Below are positions 24,254 through 28,668 of a DNA stretch of 28,668 nt, piece by piece. Source of the DNA: Phycisphaerales bacterium UBA1910 (GTDB lineage Bacteria; Planctomycetota; Phycisphaerae; Phycisphaerales; UBA1924). The position numbers and the translations under genes were made by a program. The DNA lies in the NCBI GenBank assembly GCA_002337545.1, contig DDGE01000022.1:39756-68423 (forward strand), in the 5' to 3' direction. Each line of letters opens with the position of its first letter. Positions within the stretch are counted from its first letter, which is position 1. The notes beneath the pieces are model-generated. The model was given only the letters and a program-made list of their open reading frames with translations. It did no database searches and was not told the DNA's origin.

Positions 24254-25086
24254 CAATCAAACTCATCCACCACCGACGCAATCTCAAGGTTCTGATCGTC
24301 GGCGTCCTTGAGCTCCATCTCGACTTCGCCCTCGTTCATCGAAACGCTCACGCGTTGGTCGCGGACGAGCACAAGGATCGCGAGGAACATCCCGACGCAC
24401 TCGGCGCGGGTCTTGCCGACGATCATGGAACGGAGCCCAAGCGCCCCATTCGAACCGGAGCCGGTTCGTTGCTGGAGTTTCTCAAGAATGTTGTTGGCGT
24501 GAACCTCAAGAGGGGTGTCATCGGAGAGCACTTCGTGCTCGCCCAATCGATCGAAGTTGACGCTGGAGAGAATCTGGCGGAACGCCTCGACGAGGTCGGA
24601 CAGGTCCAGATCTTCCATCTCAAGCTCGCCAAGATCATCGGCAGCGGCTTGGACCGCGTCGTCATCGAGACCCGCGGCCTTGACCGGGAATCGCTTCTCC
24701 CAGGTCTCCTGTCGCTGCTGAAGCGCATCGGCGGCGTCGCGATATTTCTTGTACTCGAGGAGTTGTTGAACGAGCTCAGCGCGGGGATCGATCGTGGGCT
24801 CGTCAGAGTGATCACCCTCGTCGTCACCCTGTTCGCGATCCTTGCGTTCAGCCTCGGCGGCGAGGATGCGGGATTTGACCTCCATGAGCGTGGAAGCCAT
24901 CACAAGAAACTCGCCCGCAACATCGATATCGATCCGGTCCACATCGTCCAGGAACCCGATGTACTGGTCCGTAATAGTGGAGATAGGAATGTCATGGATA
25001 TCGACCTCATGCGAACGGATGAGGTAAAGGAGGAGATCCATCGGGCCTTCAAAGGCCTCGAGTCGCACGCGGTAGGGCTGGCTCAT
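24253..25086 (-). CDS. scpA: Segregation and condensation protein A (kleisin)
   Basis: ScpA is the kleisin subunit of the SMC-ScpAB condensin that organises and segregates the chromosome. The protein has 277 residues. The N-terminal domain holds the ScpA signature YRVRLEAFEGPMDLLLYLIRSHEVDIHDIPIS (about 5-36), then ITDQYIGFLDDV and FLVMASTLMEVKSRIL. An acidic linker (DREQGDDEGDHSDEPTIDP) follows. The C-terminal winged helix (about 225-270) has VGKTRAECVGMFLAILVLVRDQRVSV. The length is normal. The ATG at 25086 is preferred over one nine codons upstream because a -10-like TACACT lies 6 nt before it and the family starts here. The GNAT gene is coupled downstream. No scpB or smc is in the window. 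Confidence 0.95.
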   Translation of the reverse strand: MSQPYRVRLEAFEGPMDLLLYLIRSHEVDIHDIPISTITDQYIGFLDDVDRIDIDVAGEFLVMASTLMEVKSRILAAEAERKDREQGDDEGDHSDEPTIDPRAELVQQLLEYKKYRDAADALQQRQETWEKRFPVKAAGLDDDAVQAAADDLGELEMEDLDLSDLVEAFRQILSSVNFDRLGEHEVLSDDTPLEVHANNILEKLQQRTGSGSNGALGLRSMIVGKTRAECVGMFLAILVLVRDQRVSVSMNEGEVEMELKDADDQNLEIASVVDEFD

Positions 25087-25092
25087 GGGATG

Positions 25093-25098
25093 AGTGTA
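25093..25098 (-). promoter_or_regulatory. Candidate -10 element (TACACT) for a leaderless scpA transcript
   Basis: On the minus strand TACACT is followed by 6 nt (CATCCC) and the ATG at 25086. The divergent aminotransferase -10 candidate lies only about 23 bp away, so both promoters would share the same 47-bp gap. Confidence 0.4.
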
Positions 25099-25121
25099 GC
25101 CGATTTCGCCCACGGCGGGCT

Positions 25122-25127
25122 TAGAAT
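25122..25127 (+). promoter_or_regulatory. Candidate -10 element (TAGAAT) for a leaderless aminotransferase transcript
   Basis: TAGAAT is followed by 6 nt and the ATG at 25134. No Shine-Dalgarno can fit and no -35 consensus is visible. Confidence 0.45.
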
Positions 25128-25133
25128 CCCGGC

Positions 25134-26336
25134 ATGACCCACACCCTTCCCTCGCCGTCTTCTCTTGCTCAACAGTTTGTGCTCGATCCCGATGTGGTCT
25201 ATCTCAACCATGGCTCCTTCGGTGCGTGCCCCCGCGCGGTGCTCGACGCGCAGTCGGCCCATCGCGAGCGGATCGAGCGGGACGCGATGCGGTTCTACAT
25301 CTATGACCTGTGGGGGGACATCGATCGTTCGCGATCAGCGCTGGGCGGGCTCATCAACGCGGACGCGGAGGATCTGGTCTTTGTCTCCAACGCGACGAGC
25401 GGCGTGGCGAATGTCATCGCGAACATCGACCTGCGACCCGGCGATCAGGTGATCACCACCCGGTTCGAGTACCCCGCGTGCAACAACAACCTCCGCCGTG
25501 CGTGCGAGCAAGCCGGCGCGGAGCTGGTGGTTGTGGATCTGCCCTGGAACCCGATCGATGAGGAGTCGGTGCTCAGCGCGATCATGGATCGGGTGACGGA
25601 TCGGACGCGATTGGTCATGTTCAGTCTGATCACCAGCGCCACGGCGATCCGCATGCCCGCTGAGCGGTTGATCAACGAACTCCACGAACGGGGTGTGGAA
25701 ACCCTGCTCGACGCAGCCCACGGGCCCGGGTGTGTGCCGATGGACATCAAAGCATGGAACCCGACCTATTGCACGGGCAACGCGCACAAGTGGCTGTGCA
25801 GCGCGAAGGGGTGCGCGTTCCTCTATGTGCACAAGGACAAGCAGGATGGCTTCCGCCCGGTGATCCTCTCGAACGACGCGTACGACATGGAGCCGGCGAT
25901 CGCACGATCGGATCGAAGCGCGTTCAACCACGAGTTCGATTACATGGGCACCGACGATCGCACCCCGATGCTGGTCGTCGCGGACGCGGTCGAGACGCTC
26001 GGATCGTTCTCCGAGGGCGGGATTGCTGAACTCATGCGCCGGAACCTCGCGATGTGCCTTGAAGCAAGGGATCTGCTGTGCGATGCGATGGGGACCGCAC
26101 CGATGGTGCCCGATTCCATGCTCGGGCCGCTCGCGACAATCGAGGTCCCCGCGCCGGGGATGGACCCGCGGACACTGCGTGAGCGACTGATGGAGGAGTT
26201 CCGAATCGAAGCGATGATCGTGCCCAACCCGGGCGGCGACACGCCGATGATCCGGGTGAGCCCGCAGGTGTACAACAGCATCGAGCAGTACCGTTATTGC
26301 GCAGATGCGATCCGATCGATCATCGGGCTCAGTTGA
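25134..26336 (+). CDS. Class V aminotransferase (isopenicillin N epimerase-like), PLP-dependent
   Basis: This is a PLP enzyme of the class V/CefD-like group with 400 residues. Early motifs are VYLNHGSFGACPRAVL (about 22-37) and ATSGVANVIANIDLRPGDQV (87-106), typical of CefD-like proteins. The PLP-contacting aspartate is D193 (LLDAAHGPG), and the lysine that forms the Schiff base is K219 in GNAHKWL. The C-terminal region (FRIEAMIVPNPGGDTPMIRVSPQVYN) is also typical. CefD-like proteins act as epimerases, cysteine or selenocysteine desulfurases, or aminotransferases, and the substrate cannot be told from sequence. It is divergent from scpA with a 47-bp gap. The 3' end overlaps the convergent gene by 8 nt. 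Confidence 0.88.
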   Translation: MTHTLPSPSSLAQQFVLDPDVVYLNHGSFGACPRAVLDAQSAHRERIERDAMRFYIYDLWGDIDRSRSALGGLINADAEDLVFVSNATSGVANVIANIDLRPGDQVITTRFEYPACNNNLRRACEQAGAELVVVDLPWNPIDEESVLSAIMDRVTDRTRLVMFSLITSATAIRMPAERLINELHERGVETLLDAAHGPGCVPMDIKAWNPTYCTGNAHKWLCSAKGCAFLYVHKDKQDGFRPVILSNDAYDMEPAIARSDRSAFNHEFDYMGTDDRTPMLVVADAVETLGSFSEGGIAELMRRNLAMCLEARDLLCDAMGTAPMVPDSMLGPLATIEVPAPGMDPRTLRERLMEEFRIEAMIVPNPGGDTPMIRVSPQVYNSIEQYRYCADAIRSIIGLS

Positions 26337-27054
26337 TGTCTTTGAGTTCTGCAACGCAGGGCGAGCCGTACCAGCCGTAGAACGACCACGCGTCGAGATG
26401 TTCGGCTTTCAGCTTCGATCTGGCTTCTTCAACATCCGATGCGTCGAGCCAGAGGAGCTGGCGGACCTCATCCTCGTTGTCGTCGACGCGGTCCATCGTG
26501 GCGTCGATGAGCACGGCTTCGGTATGCTCGAACTCTTCATCTCCGGGGCCGATGGCGAGCACGAACATGCGTCCCACCCACTCATCGGGGATATCTGGAT
26601 CGTCCAGGCGGCGCTGCTCATACTCCCGCTCAAGACGCGTGAGCTCGCCGAGCGGCTCATCGCAAGAGATCACATACAACTCTGGCTTGAAGACGCCTGC
26701 CTTCACGTCCGGGTCCGTCGCGACGAGCGCCCTGCCCTCTCCGATGTCATCTGTCGAGAACACAAAGATGCCCCGGTAGGTCTCATCGATCCGAGGGTCG
26801 GCGAGCGGTCCTGCAATAAGTAGATCGCCAGCGTCGGCCATATCGCCCATGTTGGCAAAGTGCCCCTGCATGGCTTCCCCCATCTCCTCCTGCGAGAGCT
26901 TCTCTGGTTCGTCCAGCACGAGATATGAGAAGATGTAGGACCGGGTCTCGGACGGGTCATCATGGGATGGGCCGGTGGCACTCGCGGGTGTCCCCATTCC
27001 AGCGAGCGCCACAGCGGCCATCATCCCGAGATTCGTGGAAGTTCCTGGATTCAT
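26329..27054 (-). CDS. Exported protein with a YCII-related domain and a degenerate second copy
   Basis: The protein has 241 residues. MNPGTSTNLGMMAAVALAGM and TPASA form a signal peptide (about 1-26). The YCII-related domain spans about 39-130: YIFSYLVLDEPEKLSQEE, EAMQGHFANMGDMADAGDLLIAGPL (the conserved His is H65), and RALVATDPDVKAGVFKPELYVI (D114 in the conserved DPxxxxG motif). The fit to YciI-like proteins is good. After a linker a second, weaker repeat-like segment (about 152-241, WVGRMFVLAIGPGDEEF ... EEARSKLKAEH ... WSFYGWYGSP) may be a degenerate second copy. YCII proteins are usually cytoplasmic, so the export signal is unusual. The ATG at 27054 was chosen because the signal peptide begins there. 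Confidence 0.8.
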   Translation of the reverse strand: MNPGTSTNLGMMAAVALAGMGTPASATGPSHDDPSETRSYIFSYLVLDEPEKLSQEEMGEAMQGHFANMGDMADAGDLLIAGPLADPRIDETYRGIFVFSTDDIGEGRALVATDPDVKAGVFKPELYVISCDEPLGELTRLEREYEQRRLDDPDIPDEWVGRMFVLAIGPGDEEFEHTEAVLIDATMDRVDDNEDEVRQLLWLDASDVEEARSKLKAEHLDAWSFYGWYGSPCVAELKDIN

Positions 27055-27202
27055 GCGAGTTTTACCGATCCTGGGGGGTCGCGTTGCGGGGAACTGGCTC
27101 AAAAGAGGAACTCCGATATCGGGTGCGCTATCCTCTTTGCCCGGCGGAGTTTCGCGTTTTTCCGCCCTCACACGCACACACCCCTCAGGGAGAGACATTC
27201 AT

Positions 27203-28624
27203 ATGCTCGGACGCGTCTTCAAGGCATACGACATTCGAGGCACCTATCCGGACCTGCTGACCGACTACATGGCATGGCAGATCGGGTGCGGGACCGCAAA
27301 GTTTCTCCTCGAGGAAGCCGAACGCGACGGCGAGACCACACCGATGATGAAATCCGTCATCGTTGGACGCGACATGCGTCAGTCCTCTCCCAAGCTCCGC
27401 GATGAGCTCGTTCGCGGGCTCACCTGCAATCACGCGTCGGTCATCGATCTGGGCATGGTCGACACCCCGATGATGTACTTCGCGATCAACTACCTCGATT
27501 GTTCGGGCGGGGTCGTCGTGACAGCATCCCACAACCCGCCCCAATACAACGGGTTCAAGATCTCCAAGCGCAAAGCGAAACCCGTCGGCGAGCAGACCGG
27601 GCTCAGCGAGGTCCGCAAGTACGCGGCGATGGTGGACAAGAACCTGACGCCCCAGGAAGGCACAAGCGTTGAAGAGCGCGATCTCTGGGACGCGTACGCG
27701 AAGCATGTCCGCAAGTTCCTCGACCTCGGCGAACACGACGCGAGCAAACCGCTCAAGATCGTCGTCGATGCGAGCAACGGCATGGCAGGCACAATGTGCC
27801 CCAAGATCTTCGGAAAGAACGGCGACGCGATCGAAGGGCTCGAGATCGTCGAGATGCACTTCGACAACTCGAAGGGTGAGTTCGTGCACGAGCCCAACCC
27901 GCTCGTCGCGTCGAACCTCGAGATGCTCTGCGAAGAGGTCGTCAAGCAGGGCGCGAATCTGGGCCTGTGCTTCGACGGCGATGCGGATCGGTGTGTGGCG
28001 GTCGACGAGAAGGGGCAGATCGTCCCCTGCGACATCATGACTGCGCTCTTGGTCCCCTACTTCCTTGAGCAGCAACCCGGCAGCGGGATCGTGTACGATC
28101 TCCGCTCGACCAAGGCGGTGAAGGAAGAAATCGAGAAGCACGGCGGCAAGCCCCTGCGCGGGCGCGTCGGGCATGTGTTCATGAAGCAGCTCCTCGCAGA
28201 AAACAGCGCGATCTTCGGCGGCGAGCTCTCGGGGCACTTCTACTTCCGCAAAAACTTCAACGCGGACTCGGGCGCAATCGCGATGGCCACATTCCTCTCC
28301 GTGCTCGCGCACTCGGACAAGCCCATGAGCGACATGGTCGCCCCCTTGATGCGATATGTGCAGTCGGGCGAGATCAACTTCGAGAACGAAGAGCAGGACG
28401 AGGCGCTCGAAACCGTCATGGAGACCTTCGGCGACCGAGGCGACATCGATGAACTCGACGGCGTCACGGTCGATTGCTTCGAATCCGAAGGTTGGTGGAT
28501 GAACATCCGCAAGTCCAACACCGAGCCACTGCTGCGTCTGAACATCGAAGCGAAGACCCAGGAGAAACTCGACGAGGTGTACGCGGAAGTGTCGCCGTTG
28601 CTCGGGTCGCGGGTAGATCACTGA
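27203..28624 (+). CDS. Phosphomannomutase/phosphoglucomutase
   Basis: This enzyme interconverts hexose 1- and 6-phosphates, feeding nucleotide-sugar and polysaccharide synthesis. The protein has 473 residues. Family motifs lie in order: FKAYDIRGTYPD near the N-terminus, the phosphoserine loop TASHNPPQYNGFK, the Mg-binding loop DGDADR, the sugar-specificity loop GELSGH, and the phosphate-binding RKSNTEPLLRL near the C-terminus. The length is typical for AlgC/ManB-like enzymes. The long in-frame upstream extension to 26975 overlaps the divergent YCII gene and is rejected; the ATG at 27203 has GGGAGAG about 10 nt upstream and starts with the conserved N-terminus. The leader and a TATCCT hexamer near 27128 suggest its own promoter. 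Confidence 0.95.
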   Translation: MLGRVFKAYDIRGTYPDLLTDYMAWQIGCGTAKFLLEEAERDGETTPMMKSVIVGRDMRQSSPKLRDELVRGLTCNHASVIDLGMVDTPMMYFAINYLDCSGGVVVTASHNPPQYNGFKISKRKAKPVGEQTGLSEVRKYAAMVDKNLTPQEGTSVEERDLWDAYAKHVRKFLDLGEHDASKPLKIVVDASNGMAGTMCPKIFGKNGDAIEGLEIVEMHFDNSKGEFVHEPNPLVASNLEMLCEEVVKQGANLGLCFDGDADRCVAVDEKGQIVPCDIMTALLVPYFLEQQPGSGIVYDLRSTKAVKEEIEKHGGKPLRGRVGHVFMKQLLAENSAIFGGELSGHFYFRKNFNADSGAIAMATFLSVLAHSDKPMSDMVAPLMRYVQSGEINFENEEQDEALETVMETFGDRGDIDELDGVTVDCFESEGWWMNIRKSNTEPLLRLNIEAKTQEKLDEVYAEVSPLLGSRVDH

Positions 28625-28654
28625 TTCAAGATTGATTCACGATGAAAAAAGGGA

Positions 28655-28668
28655 CGGGCACTTGCCCG
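28655..28668. terminator. Hairpin cut by the window edge, possible terminator
   Basis: CGGGCA, CT, TGCCCG make a 6-bp hairpin ending at the last base of the window. On the minus strand it is followed by TCCCTTTTTTC, so it may terminate a gene coming from the right. On the plus strand the following bases are unknown. Confidence 0.5.

Noticed and set aside
26975..27202. N-terminal extension of the mutase
   Set aside because: It overlaps the divergent signal-peptide gene, and the conserved mutase N-terminus begins at 27203.
27185..28621. Long minus-strand open frame opposite the phosphomannomutase gene
   Set aside because: It overlaps a clear mutase gene completely, has no recognisable motif, and is the kind of frame GC-rich codon bias makes on the opposite strand.

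Overview
The window looks like chromosomal DNA from a member of the Planctomycetota, most likely a Phycisphaerae-type bacterium. It is GC-rich. It carries a 23S-5S rRNA unit with no 16S beside it, a secreted protein ending in a planctomycete-style PEP-CTERM tail (P-A-P-A, hydrophobic stretch, RRRR), and a membrane protein with the double zinc ribbon (RCSCGY...CPECG) common in that phylum. The lineage is inferred from these traits; no database search was possible.

Region 1 (74-3085, + strand): tsaE, apparently fused to a degenerate YacG-like zinc-ribbon tail, then an ExbB/TolQ-like channel protein, two tandem ExbD/TolR proteins joined by 4-nt overlaps, and an exported PEP-CTERM protein. Region 2 (3066-6763): a Fur-family regulator that lacks most Fur metal ligands, divergent from a large GT-C-like membrane protein that is translationally coupled to an MprF/UPF0104-like membrane protein. 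Region 3 (6791-10058): glutamine-dependent NAD+ synthetase, convergent with a two-gene minus-strand unit of an unrecognised 238-residue protein and a zinc-ribbon membrane protein.

Region 4 (10131-13524, - strand): a 23S-5S rRNA operon with its own promoter, a 22-nt processing stem around 23S, a structured spacer and a terminator. Region 5 (13653-19104, - strand): a three-gene operon headed by a PilM protein that appears fused to a PilN-like membrane segment, followed by two large single-span proteins that may take the PilO/PilP place in a type IV pilus or type II secretion platform. Region 6 (19292-21960): a Memo-family protein with an extra N-terminal domain, a small basic protein of unknown function and a His-rich CusF-like lipoprotein.

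Region 7 (21961-25086, mostly - strand): an intergenic stretch with a strong orphan terminator, a family-4-like uracil-DNA glycosylase missing three of four iron-sulfur cysteines, a small membrane protein, and scpA coupled to a GNAT acetyltransferase gene. Region 8 (25134-28668): a class V aminotransferase, an exported YCII-domain protein and a phosphomannomutase/phosphoglucomutase.

Most genes are housekeeping or envelope functions. I saw no phage, transposon, CRISPR or obvious defence island. The most interesting signals are subtle: probable leaderless promoters (TAnnnT placed 5-7 nt before the ATG) at seven transcription-unit heads, the TsaE-YacG-like and PilM-PilN-like fusions, and three proteins (Fur, UDG and the YacG-like tail) that keep their fold signature but have lost metal or Fe-S ligands.
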